Shown here in pieces: positions 15,797 to 25,793 of a stretch of 52,424 nt of DNA. The notes beneath the pieces were generated by a model. The model ran no database searches, was not told where the DNA came from, and worked only from the letters and a program-made list of their open reading frames with translations. Made by a program: the position numbers and the translations under genes. Each line of letters begins with the position of its first letter. Position 1 is the stretch's first letter. This stretch comes from Chryseobacterium sp. (GTDB taxonomy: Bacteria; Bacteroidota; Bacteroidia; Flavobacteriales; Weeksellaceae), in the NCBI GenBank assembly GCA_027492795.1, contig JAPUEB010000034.1, positions 11,401-63,824 of the forward strand, given 5' to 3'.

Positions 15797-18700
15797 ATGA
15801 AGAAACTCTTTACATTTTTGTTTCTCTTTTGTTTGTTCAGTGGCGCTTTCGCCCAGTGGAAGCCGACATCCATGCAAGGAGAAAGAGTGGGAAATACTTC
15901 GCCAAAGGAAGAATTTTTCACATTGGATATAAAGCAGTTACAGGCACAACTTGCGAATGCGCAGGAATCAGGAAATTATGCAAAGCCGGTGGTAATATCG
16001 GTACCTATATTAGGTGGCAAGATTGAAAGGTTCAATGTGTATAGCTCGCCTGTGATGGTGAAAGAGCTGGCGGATAAGTACCAGCTTGGATCTTATGTGG
16101 GCGTTGGAATAGATGATCAAACGAAGATTATCAGATTCAGTGTTGCGCCAAACGATTTCCAATCCATGATAATGAAGGAGGGGCAATATGAATTTATAGA
16201 GCCTTCCAACAAGTCTAAAACCGTTTACAGGGTTTATCCAAAGAGTACGAAAAGCGGAGATAAGAGCTTCGTGTGTTCCACGATGGAAAATCCAGCTGTG
16301 AAAAAACAGATGGAAAGCCTTTATAGTGCCGGAAAATCCTTTACAAACAATCCTGCTGATTTTTCAAAAAATTCGGATAAAAAATACCGTACTTATCGTT
16401 TAGCACTTTCGGTTATTGGCGAGTACACACAATTGTATGGTGGCGTTGCTGGAGCTTTAACGCAGATGAATGCTACAATGACAAGAGTAAATGGGGTATT
16501 CGAGAAAGATTTTGCAATAAAGTTGATCATGCAGAATTTTCCGCAACTCATTTATACAAATCCTGCTACGGATCCATATTCAACCATGGCTAACTGGAGT
16601 AGTGAACTAACCAATACCCTAATTGCCAATCCTGGGAATGCAGCTTTTGATATTGGTCACCTTTTCGGAGATTCCGGAGGTGGTGGTATGGCTGGTTGTA
16701 TTGGGTGTATATGTAGTAATACAGTCGGTAATTATAAAGGTAGTGGTTATACGTCTCCCGGAAGTGGTCTTCCGCAGGGAGATACCTTTGATATAGATTA
16801 TGTAGCCCACGAAATGGGGCATCAGTTAGGCGGCAATCATACATTTTCTCACGCATTGGAAGGTGCAGGAGCCAATATGGAACCTGGTTCAGGTTCTACT
16901 ATTATGGGTTATGCAGGTATCACAAATCAGAATGTGCAATTGCATTCTGACGCTTACTTCCACGCGAGATCTATAGAGCAAATTCAGGCAAACGTAATCT
17001 CTAAGCCAGGTTGTGGTACAAGTACTGATATTGTAAATAATCCCCCTGTAATTGCAGCACTGACACCTTATACAATTCCTAAGGGTACAGCGTTTGTGCT
17101 TACAGCCAGTGCAACTGATCCTGAAGGCGATGCTATGACTTATACTTGGGAGCAATATGATAATGCAACACAAACTATAACTTCTGCAAACCTTGGAAAT
17201 ACAGCAACGGGAGCTTCATTCAGATCAATACTTCCGGGTACGAGCCCTACAAGATATTTTCCTAGATTGTCCTCCGTTTTAAATGGAGTGTTGAACAACA
17301 GCAATGGATTATGGGAAGCTGTTCCTACTGTTGCAAGGGTTATGAATTTCCGTGTTACAGTAAGAGATAATCACGTTCCACTTACCCAGCAACAAACCCA
17401 GTTTGCAACGCAGACTATAACTGCTGGAAATGATGGTCCATTTATAGTAACTTCAACTACTGGATTTAATAATGCTCCAGGAGCTGTTACATGGGATGTG
17501 GTAAATACTACCAATGCACCTTATAATGTAGCTAATGTTAAAATTGACTATACTACGGATAATGGTGCTACATGGACAACGCTTCTAGCATCTACTCCAA
17601 ACGATGGTACAGAGGATGTAACCTTTACAGGCGTTACTACTAATACAAATGTTAAAGTTAGGGTAAGTGCAATAAACAATGTGTTCTATGCTGTTAAGAC
17701 TATGAATATTACGGCATCAGCACTTTGTACAGGCGCTCCTCCAACTGGTATTAACGTTACAAATGTTACGGGAACTACAGCAACAGTAAGCTGGACAGCT
17801 ATTGCTGGTGCTACCTATGTTCTTCAATATAGTGTTGTAGGGTCCGGAACTTGGACTACTATTCCTAATATTGCTACTACATCTCAAGCGCTAACAGGTC
17901 TTACGGCGGGAACAAACTATATTGTACAAGTTGCCACGGTATGTTCAGGTTCAACGCAGGGAGCTTTTTCTCCTTCTACGAACTTTACTACGATAGGTCC
18001 ATCAAACCTACCATATATACAGCCATTTACTAATTATAATGATTTGGTATTTGTAAATGGAACCCAAGCGAATAAGTGGTATTATGGTTCAGTAGTTGGT
18101 AACCCAGCAAATTCAGTTTATATTTCAAGTGATAATGGAACTACGAATGGTTATAATAACGGTACAACAAGTGTAGTTCATGCTTATAAAGATCTCATCA
18201 TACCAGCAGGATCAACTACAACCAGTTTCTCATTCGATTGGAGAGCTAATGGAGAAGGATGTTGTGATTATTTAAGAGTTTGGTTGGTTCCTGCGTCTTA
18301 CACCCCGACCGCTGGAACTCAAATTACTGCTTCTACAATTGCTGGATCAGTAAGAACACAAGTTGGTGGTAATTTGAATCTGCAGACCGCTTGGCAAACT
18401 TATCAAGACTTCGCTCTTAACATTGCTCCATGGGCTGGGCAAACAATGCGTTTGGTTTTCGAGTGGAGAAATGATAATAGTGTGGGTACGGCCCCTTCTG
18501 GTGCAATTGATAATATTAATGTAATTATACCTACTTGTTTAATTCCAACTAACCTAAATGCGGCATTAACACCTACATCGGCTACCTTAACATGGACTCC
18601 GCCAACAACGATTCCAGCTAATGGTTACCAGTATATTGTAACTACAGTAAATACTCCACCAGCTCCAACTGCTGTTGGAACCCCAATTACTGGTACATCG

Positions 18701-21700
18701 GTTACAGTTCCGGCAACTCCTGGTACAACTTACTATTGGTGGGTTAGAGCGATTTGTTCGCCAACTGATTCAAGTTTCTGGGCTCCTGGTCCTGCATTTA
18801 CCCCAGGTCAAATTGGTTCGGGAACTGGAACTTCAGGATTTTTGCCGGTATATTCTTGTTATGGATACAATTACTCACAGCAGTTATATACTGCAGCACA
18901 GGTAACTGGTGCTATTGGAACCAACACTGTAATTACCAAAATAAGGTTTAAAGTAGCTACAACTGCTTCACTACAGAATACCTATAATCAATGGGTAGTT
19001 TATATGGGTAACACCACGAAAACCGCTTTTGCAACCACAACAGATTGGGTGCCGTATAATCAATTGAATCAGGTGTATTCAGGTACATTGCCTGTGATGA
19101 CTAACGGTAACTGGGTGGAAATTACTTTAAACGTTCCATTTATTTGGGATGGTACAAGTAATATTGTAATCGCTGTAGATGAAAACTCTCCAAATTACTC
19201 TTGTACAGCATATTGGGCAAGCTTTAATGCGGGTGCAAACAAAGGTATTTTGTATTATAGCGATAGCACTAATCCTGATCCCGCTTCACCACCAACTGCA
19301 ACCTCGAGATATGCTGATATACCACAACTTCAGTTAGTAAGCGAGCCAATGCCGCCATGTACTGCTGCAGCACCTACTTACTTAACAGTTAGTGGATTAA
19401 CGACTACAAGTGCATTTATTTCATGGATGCCTGCACAAGGTGCTACATATGTACTACAGTGGAGACCAGTAACCACCCCTGCGTCTGCATGGAGTGCAGC
19501 CATACCACTTACAAGCAGTTTTTACAATCTAACGGGATTAACAGAACAAACCACATACGAAGTAAGAGTTGCCTACGTGTGTAATGGTGTACAGGGAGCT
19601 TTTGCAAACTTAACGTTTACAACTCCTGCACTTACTTATTGTCCGTCAGTTCCATCGAGTACATCCTCTTATGAATATATTTCTAATGTAACTGTAAACT
19701 CTGTTGGAACACCTGGAATGGTGAATACTACCACGGGTACAGCGCAGCAATATATCTATTATAATTCAGCTACTGATCCTTCTAAACTTGTGAAATTTAT
19801 CGTAGGTGTTCCTGGTAATACAGTCTCTGTTTCTAAAACATGGACAGGTACCACCTATGCTGCAGGTGTAGGAGTTTGGATTGACTTTAACAGAAACGGT
19901 GTTTTTGAAACTAATGAAAGAGTACTAAATTCAGCATCGAGCACTGTAACTCCGGTGGTATCTCCAGCATTTACGGTTCCTAATCCACCTGCATCGTATG
20001 CAGGACCGTTGAAAACCAGAATGAGGGTTATATTGCAAGAAGGAGCAAGTCCATCTGCTTGTGGCTCTTATAATTGGGGAGAAACTGAGGACTACGACGT
20101 AGAGCTCATTCAGCCTGTACCATGTACATCCGCAGCCCCTACAAACCTTGCTGCAAGCAACATGACGCCAACTTCGGCAACATTAACTTGGATGCCTGCA
20201 ATAGGTGCTACTTATGTCCTTGAATGGAGACCAGTAACGACACCAGCCTCTCCATGGACTACTGTTACTCCGGCTCCAACGAATAGTTTCTATTTATTGA
20301 CAGGACTTACAGAGCAAACGCAATATGAATTCCGAGTAAGATATGTATGTAATGGTGTTCCTGGAGCATGGGCGAACCTAGTATTTACTACACCACCACT
20401 ACAATGGTGTCCTGCTTCATCTACAGTAACGCCTGTTAATGAACATATTTCCAATGTTACAGTAACACCGGTGCAACCGCCGTATCCAATATTGGCTCCG
20501 ATGGTAAATAACTCTGGTGCTAGTAACTATACAGATTATTATCTGGATACTACAAAACGTGTAAGATTGGTGAAAACTTCAACAGGAAATACTATTTCAA
20601 TATCTAAATTCTGGACTGGTACTCCTAGTAATGTAGCAGTATCTGTATGGATTGACTGGAATAGGGACGGAGATTTTGCTGATCCGGGAGAACAAGTTTT
20701 AAACACTCCTGCTAACCAAACAACTCCAGTAACTGGAACCATCAATGTTCCAGCCGTTACTTATACCAGCCCATATCCAACTAAGATGAGGGTTATTGCA
20801 AGACTTACCACTCCTCCAACTGCTTGTGGCACTTTCAATAACGGAGAAGTTGAGGACTATGCACTTGAGTTAGTTGAACCAATACCTTGTAATAGCGCAT
20901 CACCTAATGCTACTGTAACAGGTATTACGCATAATTCAGCTGTGATTAACTGGACTTCTGATCCAGGTGGCGCAACTTATATTGTACAGTATAAACCATT
21001 GGGAGCTACCAACTGGACTGCACAAATTCCTTTACCGGCTCTTACTAACACTTATACTTTGCTTGGTTTATCTCCTGCAACGCAATATACAGTACAGGTA
21101 ATAGCACTTTGTAACAATGTACCTGGAACTCCTACGGAAGTACCATTTACAACCAAGTGTGATCCTGCGCCGCCAACCAATTTTACGGTATCGCAGATTA
21201 CTTCTACAAGCGCATTGGTAACTTGGAGTCCTGTTGCAACAGCTGTGTATAAATTGAGATACAGAAAAGTTGGAACTTTAACGTGGACTAATGTAAACGT
21301 TACAGGTACCTCTTACACAATTATTAATTTAACACCTTATACAACGTACGAAGTTCAGGTAGCTTCAGAATGTTCTGGCGCAGTTAATCCATATACTACT
21401 CCAGAAGTGTTTACAACATTGCCAACTTGCGAAATGGCACCTGTAGGACTTACAGTTACCAATATGACAATGACTTCAGCACAAGTTGATTGGAATGCAT
21501 TCCCAGGCGCAACTTATGTTTTGAGATGGAGAAAAGTTGGAGCTTCTGGCTGGAATACGGTAAACGTTGCAACGAATACCTATATCATTACCGGACTTAT
21601 TGAGGAAACTCAATATGAAGTTCAGATAGCCAATGTTTGTAACGGTGGTCAGCAAGCATTTACTAATCCGTATGTATTTACTACACCTGGTTTAGTTTAT

Positions 21701-22411
21701 TGTAATATGTCGGCAACCAATTCATCTGCTGAACACATTTCTAATGTTACAATGAAGCCTACTGGTGGTCCGGAAATGAGCAGTGATTCAGGTCCTTCAA
21801 GCTATACAAGTTATCTTGCTGATCCAACAAGACTTATTTTACTGCAGCAAGGTTCTAAAGGAAACCAGATTTCAATTTCTAAAGCATGGGCAGGAACACA
21901 GCATAATGAAGCAGTAACAGTATGGATAGATTTTAACAGAAATGGAAGCTTTAGTAATGATGAAAGAATTCTGATTGCACCTGCAAACACAACTTCTCCG
22001 GTTACCGCAACATTCAATGTTCCGGCAGATGCTTATGCAAGTCTTACCAACGATAAATACGTAGTAATGAGGGTAGCAATGAGAAGAAATGGTTCCCCTG
22101 AAATGTGTTCTACTTTCGATAATGGCGAAGTGGAAGACTATAAAGTGCGAATTGTGAAGCCGATGCCTGCAAATATGATGGATCCTAACCAGATTATTAT
22201 TTATCCTAACCCAACTAAGAACATACTCTTCATCACCAAGGTTGAAGATGGATCTAAATATAAAATTTATGATTCAGCAGGTAGAGTAGTTCAGGGAGGA
22301 AGCATCTTTAGTAACAAAATTGATGTTAGCACTCTAATAAACGGTGTGTTTACTATCGATATTGAAGCCAAAAACGGCGAAAGAGCTCAGAAGAAATTCA
22401 TTAAAGAATAA
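15797..22411 (+). CDS. Giant T9SS-secreted reprolysin-like metalloprotease with FN3 and GEVED domains
   Basis: The protein has 2204 residues. A signal peptide (1-20) and propeptide precede a reprolysin-type catalytic domain with HEMGHQLGGNHTF (zinc ligands H338, H342, H348; E339) and Met-turn STIMGYAG near 370. Then come fibronectin type III domains (about 647-735, 913-1000, 1188-1275, 1443-1530, 1698-1965) interleaved with a MAM-like region (about 740-905). Three GEVED modules end in GETEDY/GEVEDY near 1430, 1683 and 2110. A T9SS type A sorting domain starts at IIIYPNPTKN (about 2132). It is probably exported and surface-anchored. FN3-GEVED units at 1188-1440 and 1443-1695 look tandemly duplicated. 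It is monocistronic, with its own promoter and terminator. Confidence 0.93.
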   Translation: MKKLFTFLFLFCLFSGAFAQWKPTSMQGERVGNTSPKEEFFTLDIKQLQAQLANAQESGNYAKPVVISVPILGGKIERFNVYSSPVMVKELADKYQLGSYVGVGIDDQTKIIRFSVAPNDFQSMIMKEGQYEFIEPSNKSKTVYRVYPKSTKSGDKSFVCSTMENPAVKKQMESLYSAGKSFTNNPADFSKNSDKKYRTYRLALSVIGEYTQLYGGVAGALTQMNATMTRVNGVFEKDFAIKLIMQNFPQLIYTNPATDPYSTMANWSSELTNTLIANPGNAAFDIGHLFGDSGGGGMAGCIGCICSNTVGNYKGSGYTSPGSGLPQGDTFDIDYVAHEMGHQLGGNHTFSHALEGAGANMEPGSGSTIMGYAGITNQNVQLHSDAYFHARSIEQIQANVISKPGCGTSTDIVNNPPVIAALTPYTIPKGTAFVLTASATDPEGDAMTYTWEQYDNATQTITSANLGNTATGASFRSILPGTSPTRYFPRLSSVLNGVLNNSNGLWEAVPTVARVMNFRVTVRDNHVPLTQQQTQFATQTITAGNDGPFIVTSTTGFNNAPGAVTWDVVNTTNAPYNVANVKIDYTTDNGATWTTLLASTPNDGTEDVTFTGVTTNTNVKVRVSAINNVFYAVKTMNITASALCTGAPPTGINVTNVTGTTATVSWTAIAGATYVLQYSVVGSGTWTTIPNIATTSQALTGLTAGTNYIVQVATVCSGSTQGAFSPSTNFTTIGPSNLPYIQPFTNYNDLVFVNGTQANKWYYGSVVGNPANSVYISSDNGTTNGYNNGTTSVVHAYKDLIIPAGSTTTSFSFDWRANGEGCCDYLRVWLVPASYTPTAGTQITASTIAGSVRTQVGGNLNLQTAWQTYQDFALNIAPWAGQTMRLVFEWRNDNSVGTAPSGAIDNINVIIPTCLIPTNLNAALTPTSATLTWTPPTTIPANGYQYIVTTVNTPPAPTAVGTPITGTSVTVPATPGTTYYWWVRAICSPTDSSFWAPGPAFTPGQIGSGTGTSGFLPVYSCYGYNYSQQLYTAAQVTGAIGTNTVITKIRFKVATTASLQNTYNQWVVYMGNTTKTAFATTTDWVPYNQLNQVYSGTLPVMTNGNWVEITLNVPFIWDGTSNIVIAVDENSPNYSCTAYWASFNAGANKGILYYSDSTNPDPASPPTATSRYADIPQLQLVSEPMPPCTAAAPTYLTVSGLTTTSAFISWMPAQGATYVLQWRPVTTPASAWSAAIPLTSSFYNLTGLTEQTTYEVRVAYVCNGVQGAFANLTFTTPALTYCPSVPSSTSSYEYISNVTVNSVGTPGMVNTTTGTAQQYIYYNSATDPSKLVKFIVGVPGNTVSVSKTWTGTTYAAGVGVWIDFNRNGVFETNERVLNSASSTVTPVVSPAFTVPNPPASYAGPLKTRMRVILQEGASPSACGSYNWGETEDYDVELIQPVPCTSAAPTNLAASNMTPTSATLTWMPAIGATYVLEWRPVTTPASPWTTVTPAPTNSFYLLTGLTEQTQYEFRVRYVCNGVPGAWANLVFTTPPLQWCPASSTVTPVNEHISNVTVTPVQPPYPILAPMVNNSGASNYTDYYLDTTKRVRLVKTSTGNTISISKFWTGTPSNVAVSVWIDWNRDGDFADPGEQVLNTPANQTTPVTGTINVPAVTYTSPYPTKMRVIARLTTPPTACGTFNNGEVEDYALELVEPIPCNSASPNATVTGITHNSAVINWTSDPGGATYIVQYKPLGATNWTAQIPLPALTNTYTLLGLSPATQYTVQVIALCNNVPGTPTEVPFTTKCDPAPPTNFTVSQITSTSALVTWSPVATAVYKLRYRKVGTLTWTNVNVTGTSYTIINLTPYTTYEVQVASECSGAVNPYTTPEVFTTLPTCEMAPVGLTVTNMTMTSAQVDWNAFPGATYVLRWRKVGASGWNTVNVATNTYIITGLIEETQYEVQIANVCNGGQQAFTNPYVFTTPGLVYCNMSATNSSAEHISNVTMKPTGGPEMSSDSGPSSYTSYLADPTRLILLQQGSKGNQISISKAWAGTQHNEAVTVWIDFNRNGSFSNDERILIAPANTTSPVTATFNVPADAYASLTNDKYVVMRVAMRRNGSPEMCSTFDNGEVEDYKVRIVKPMPANMMDPNQIIIYPNPTKNILFITKVEDGSKYKIYDSAGRVVQGGSIFSNKIDVSTLINGVFTIDIEAKNGERAQKKFIKE

Positions 22412-22432
22412 CTTTCGAGATACCATAATAAG

Positions 22433-22465
22433 TCAGCCCTCAAATTTTTGAGGGCTGATTTTTTT
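22433..22465 (+). terminator. Strong terminator after the giant metalloprotease gene
   Basis: TCAGCCCTCA (22433-22442) pairs perfectly with TGAGGGCTGA (22449-22458), followed by seven T. Confidence 0.9.
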
Positions 22466-22494
22466 ATTCAAAAAAAAACCGGAAATAAATCCGG

Positions 22495-23175
22495 TTAATC
22501 ATTCATCAATTTTTGCAAAGCTATTTCTGTTTGTTGTTCCAATTCTTCCAAGTCTGTATTGTTGTAAATCACATAATCAGCAAGTTTTATCTTGTCTTTT
22601 TCCGGCATTTGCTTTTCCATGATGGATTCGACTTCTCGGTAAGTTTTACCGTCCCGATCCATCACTCTTTTCATTCGCAAATTATCATCTGCGGTAACGA
22701 GGATGGATTTGTGGCAAGTTTCATTCAACTTCAATTCAAAAAGAAGCGCTGTTTCTTTAAATACAAATTCAGCATTATGTTCCGATACCCAATTTTCAAA
22801 ATGCAACTTTACCGCAGGATGAATAATTGAGTTTAAGTTTTTCAAAAGCTCAGCATCCTCAAAAACCTGTTCCGAAACCCATTTTCTATTATAATTTCCA
22901 GCTTCATCATAGGCGTTTTCACCAAGTAATTTTTTTATTCTGAATTTCAAATCGTCATCAACATTCACCAGTTCTTTTGCCCAAAAATCAGAATTGTAAA
23001 CAGGAAAACCCATTTCTTCAATAATCTTTGCCACAGTCGTTTTTCCGGATCCAATACCACCGGTTAAACCAATAATCCTGCTTTCTGCTTTCTGCTTTCT
23101 GCTTTCTGCCGAAACTTCTATTGCCGATTGCTGATTGCTTTCTGCCGACTGCATATCAATACCCGAAAACGTCAT
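22495..23175 (-). CDS. coaE: Dephospho-CoA kinase CoaE with repeat-encoded N-terminal extension
   Basis: CoaE phosphorylates dephospho-CoA in the last step of CoA synthesis. The P-loop GGIGSGKT is at 39-46, followed by the lid region and VTADDNLRMKRVMDRDG. Family members begin a few residues before IIGLTGG; here the only in-frame ATG starts lie about 33 or 26 codons earlier. The extra N-terminus (residues 1-33, rich in S, E, Q and K) is encoded by a TGCTTTC heptamer array. The ATG at 23175 overlaps the upstream MBL gene stop by 20 bp. An alternative ATG at 23154 begins 2 nt after that stop. The two genes form an operon. Confidence 0.9.
   Translation of the reverse strand: MTFSGIDMQSAESNQQSAIEVSAESRKQKAESRIIGLTGGIGSGKTTVAKIIEEMGFPVYNSDFWAKELVNVDDDLKFRIKKLLGENAYDEAGNYNRKWVSEQVFEDAELLKNLNSIIHPAVKLHFENWVSEHNAEFVFKETALLFELKLNETCHKSILVTADDNLRMKRVMDRDGKTYREVESIMEKQMPEKDKIKLADYVIYNNTDLEELEQQTEIALQKLMND
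23079..23145. repeat. TGCTTTC heptanucleotide array inside coaE
   Basis: Four perfect TGCTTTC units (23079-23106) are followed by a partial unit and degenerate copies up to about 23145. The 7-bp period is not a multiple of three, so a change of one unit would shift the coaE frame if translation starts upstream. Confidence 0.85.
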
Positions 23176-24022
23176 TAAATTTCAAATGTTCATCCACACG
23201 CACTCCTTTTTCAGTCATTTTCAGACTTACGAGTTCGTTGTGGGCATCATGTTCAAGGAAAAGAAGATATTCATTATCAATACACTGCTTCAGAAATTTA
23301 TCTTTTTCTTCCATGGTCAAAAGCGGTCTTGTGTCATAGCCCATTACATAAACCAAAGGAACGTGACCTGCCGTCGGAATTAAATCTGCCGCAAAAACAA
23401 TCGTTTTTTCTTGATATTGAATCACGGGAAGCATTTGTTTCTCGGTGTGTCCGTCCACAAAAATAATATCCATTTTCAAATCTGGTGCGAAACCATAATT
23501 TCCCGTTGTTGGAAGTGGAACATAATTCAATTGACCACTTTCCTGCATTGGAAGGATGTTTTCTTTCAAAAAACTAGCTTTTTCACGCGGATTTGGCTTC
23601 GTTGCCCATTCCCAATGGTTTTCATTAGTCCAAAATTGTGCGTTTTTGAAAGCAGGTCTGTAGCCGTTTTTTTCATCATTCCACTCAATTGCGCCACCGC
23701 AATGATCAAAATGGAGGTGAGTAAGGAAAACATCAGTAATATCCTCTTTTACAAAACCATATTTAGCCAGATTTTTTTCCAAAGATTCATCGCCATAAAG
23801 TGAATAGTGACCAAAAAATTTGTCATCTTGCTTTTTTCCAAGTCCGCAATCCACCAAAATCAGTTTTTTGCCATCTTCGATTAAAAGGGAACGCATTCCC
23901 ATTTCAATTAAATTTTTTTCATCGGCAGGATTGGTTTTTTGCCAAAGTGATTTTGGAACAACACCGAACATAGCGCCGCCGTCCAATTTGAAATTTCCGC
24001 ATTGTATAGGGTATAGTTTCAT
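23156..24022 (-). CDS. MBL-fold metallo-hydrolase
   Basis: The protein has 288 residues. The metallo-beta-lactamase fold shows DVFLTHLHFDHCGGA (HxHxDH zinc motif), a further ligand region in FVDGHTEKQMLP and an Asp in IVFAADLIPTAGHVP. There is no signal peptide. Family members include lactonases and other hydrolases; the substrate cannot be told from sequence. It is the first gene of a unit with coaE, whose start overlaps its stop. Confidence 0.88.
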   Translation of the reverse strand: MKLYPIQCGNFKLDGGAMFGVVPKSLWQKTNPADEKNLIEMGMRSLLIEDGKKLILVDCGLGKKQDDKFFGHYSLYGDESLEKNLAKYGFVKEDITDVFLTHLHFDHCGGAIEWNDEKNGYRPAFKNAQFWTNENHWEWATKPNPREKASFLKENILPMQESGQLNYVPLPTTGNYGFAPDLKMDIIFVDGHTEKQMLPVIQYQEKTIVFAADLIPTAGHVPLVYVMGYDTRPLLTMEEKDKFLKQCIDNEYLLFLEHDAHNELVSLKMTEKGVRVDEHLKFNDVFGY

Positions 24023-24091
24023 ATTTTTATTTTAAATAATGAATAATTAACAATTAATAATTAAGGTTGGTGACAAACATTCAAATTGTTT

Positions 24092-24440
24092 TAACCACTA
24101 AGACACAAAAGTTATACTTCAATTTTTTGAAAATAATTTTATTGAGGTCATAACTTAACTTCATATTAAACAACCACATAAACAGGATGTTTGTCATTCC
24201 GAAGGAATCTAAATAATCTTTGTAGAGATGCTTTCAGCATGACAAATATTGCGCATATTTTTGTATTTAGTTGATAATCAGAATTAAAATATATTTTATA
24301 GTACGTAATTATCTTATGACCTCAATAATTTTACTAAATGAAAATCTTTGATTTTCAAACTTTTGTGAACTTGAGCAGCATCATTTTTTACATTTATATT
24401 ATGATTAATAAAATCTTTTGTGCCTTTTGTGGTTTTAGAT
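24092..24440. repeat. Older imperfect palindromic repeat split by the MITE
   Basis: TTAACCACTAAGACACAAAAG (near 24092) faces CTTTTGTGCCTTTTGTGG (near 24418), and CACAAAAGTT faces AACTTTTGTG near 24358. The arms look like one dispersed inverted repeat interrupted by the 184-bp element at 24142-24325. Apart from these repeats, the gap 24023-24498 holds no gene. Confidence 0.55.
24142..24325. mobile_element. 184-bp MITE with 12-bp terminal inverted repeats and 8-bp target duplication
   Basis: The ends are TTGAGGTCATAA (24142-24153) and TTATGACCTCAA (24314-24325), a perfect 12-bp inverted pair; weaker complementarity extends to about 29 bp. Both sides are flanked by TAATTTTA (24134-24141 and 24326-24333), a perfect 8-bp direct repeat. 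The interior is non-coding and contains TTTGTCAT...ATGACAAA, part of another dispersed repeat. The parental transposase is not in the window. Confidence 0.85.
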
Positions 24441-24498
24441 TTTTTAAAATTTTTTGCAGCGAATTGAACTTGTTTCTTTTACCTTGTATCTTGTCTCT

Positions 24499-25521
24499 TT
24501 AAAACAGTTCACCTAAATTCTTCGGTTTAGAAATTCCTAAGTGTTCATAGGCTTTTTCCGTAACTTCCCTTCCTCTTGGAGTTCGGATGATAAATCCTTC
24601 CTGAATTAAAAACGGCTCATAAACTTCCTCCAAAGTTTCCGGATTTTCGGCAATGGAAGTCGCCAATGCAGAAATTCCCACCGGTTTTCCACGGAAATTC
24701 TCTATCATTACACGCATTATTTTATTATCCATATCATCCAACCCGAATTCATCAACATTTAAAGAATTTAAGGCAAATTTTGTAATTTCCATCTCGATTT
24801 TGCCATTTCCTTTTATTTCTGCAAAATCCCGAACTCTTCGTAATAAAGCATTGGCGATTCTCGGCGTTCCACGGCTCCTTCTAGCGATTTCCAAAGCGGC
24901 ATCTTCGTAGATTTTTACGTCCAAAACTCTCGCGCTTCTTTCGATAATCATTCCCAAAAGTTCGGTGGTGTAATATTCTAATCTGGATTGTATTCCGAAT
25001 CTTGCGAGCATCGGCTTCGTCAACATTCCGCTTCTGGTAGTTGCTCCAACCAAGGTAAAAGGATTCAAACCAATCTGAACACTTCTCGCATTTGGACCTG
25101 TTTCCAACATAATGTCGATTTTGTAATCCTCCATCGCGGAATATAGATATTCTTCCACAATCGGCGATAAACGATGAATTTCGTCGATGAAAAGCACATC
25201 ATTTTCCTCCAAATTGGTTAAAAGTCCAGCCAAACTTCCGGGTTTATCCAAAACCGGCCCCGAAGTTACTTTGCAACCAACGCCAAGTTCATTCGCGATA
25301 ATATGCGCGAGCGTAGTTTTTCCCAAACCAGGCGGTCCGTGCAAAAGAACGTGATCCAGCGCGCCGCCACGATTTTTGGCAGCCGCCACGAAAACCTCCA
25401 GATTGTCCAAAGTTTTCCGTTGTCCAGCAAAATCCCGAAAACTCTGCGGACGTATTTTTTCTTCCTGTATCAGTTCATCCTCCGAATAATTGTCTTTATC
25501 CGGATGTAAAAAATCGGGCAT
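24499..25521 (-). CDS. ruvB: Holliday junction branch migration helicase RuvB
   Basis: The protein has 340 residues, the normal family length. It starts with the RuvB N-terminal region ([11 protein letters not shown]), followed by Walker [10 protein letters not shown], Walker [10 protein letters not shown], sensor motif GATTRSG and the C-terminal winged-helix domain ending [20 protein letters not shown]. RuvB forms the hexameric motor that drives RuvA-bound Holliday junctions. ruvA and ruvC are not adjacent. A TAnnTTTG promoter lies 18 nt upstream. Confidence 0.97.
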   Translation of the reverse strand: MPDFLHPDKDNYSEDELIQEEKIRPQSFRDFAGQRKTLDNLEVFVAAAKNRGGALDHVLLHGPPGLGKTTLAHIIANELGVGCKVTSGPVLDKPGSLAGLLTNLEENDVLFIDEIHRLSPIVEEYLYSAMEDYKIDIMLETGPNARSVQIGLNPFTLVGATTRSGMLTKPMLARFGIQSRLEYYTTELLGMIIERSARVLDVKIYEDAALEIARRSRGTPRIANALLRRVRDFAEIKGNGKIEMEITKFALNSLNVDEFGLDDMDNKIMRVMIENFRGKPVGISALATSIAENPETLEEVYEPFLIQEGFIIRTPRGREVTEKAYEHLGISKPKNLGELF

Positions 25522-25538
25522 TCAATTTTGATTTACTT

Positions 25539-25546
25539 CAAAGGTA
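25539..25546 (-). promoter_or_regulatory. TAnnTTTG promoter of ruvB
   Basis: On the minus strand the sequence is TACCTTTG, a perfect -7 element 17 nt upstream of the ruvB ATG. Confidence 0.6.
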
Positions 25547-25554
25547 AAAAAAAA

Positions 25555-25793
25555 TAGGGAAAGGATGAGGAAAATGAAAAGGCAAAGGTTAAGGTTAAGG
25601 ATGAGATTGTGGTGGATCTAATGATGACGCATTAATAGTATATTGTGAGTTATTAGAAAGACAACGCATAGAATAATTGGAGTTCAAACAAAATAGAAGT
25701 ATTTTTGTTGAAATGTATTAAGGAATGATAATTTAACCTTAACCTCATCCTCAACCTTAACCTTAACCTCAACCTTTGCCTCAACCTCAATCT
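25555..25793. repeat. Inverted pair of AAGGTT/AACCTT hexamer arrays
   Basis: AAGGTTAAGGTTAAGGATGAG-like units near 25585-25605 face CTCATCCTCAACCTTAACC-like units at about 25733-25790. The second array runs into the hutI start codon. About 120 bp of AT-rich DNA without recognisable features separates them. Confidence 0.75.

Noticed and set aside
16590-17173. Minus-strand reading frames inside the giant metalloprotease gene
   Set aside because: They are antisense to the conserved catalytic domain and low in complexity (Y, T and H runs).
25731-25793. Telomere-like AACCTT repeats
   Set aside because: They are a short interstitial simple repeat with an inverted partner nearby, not a chromosome end.
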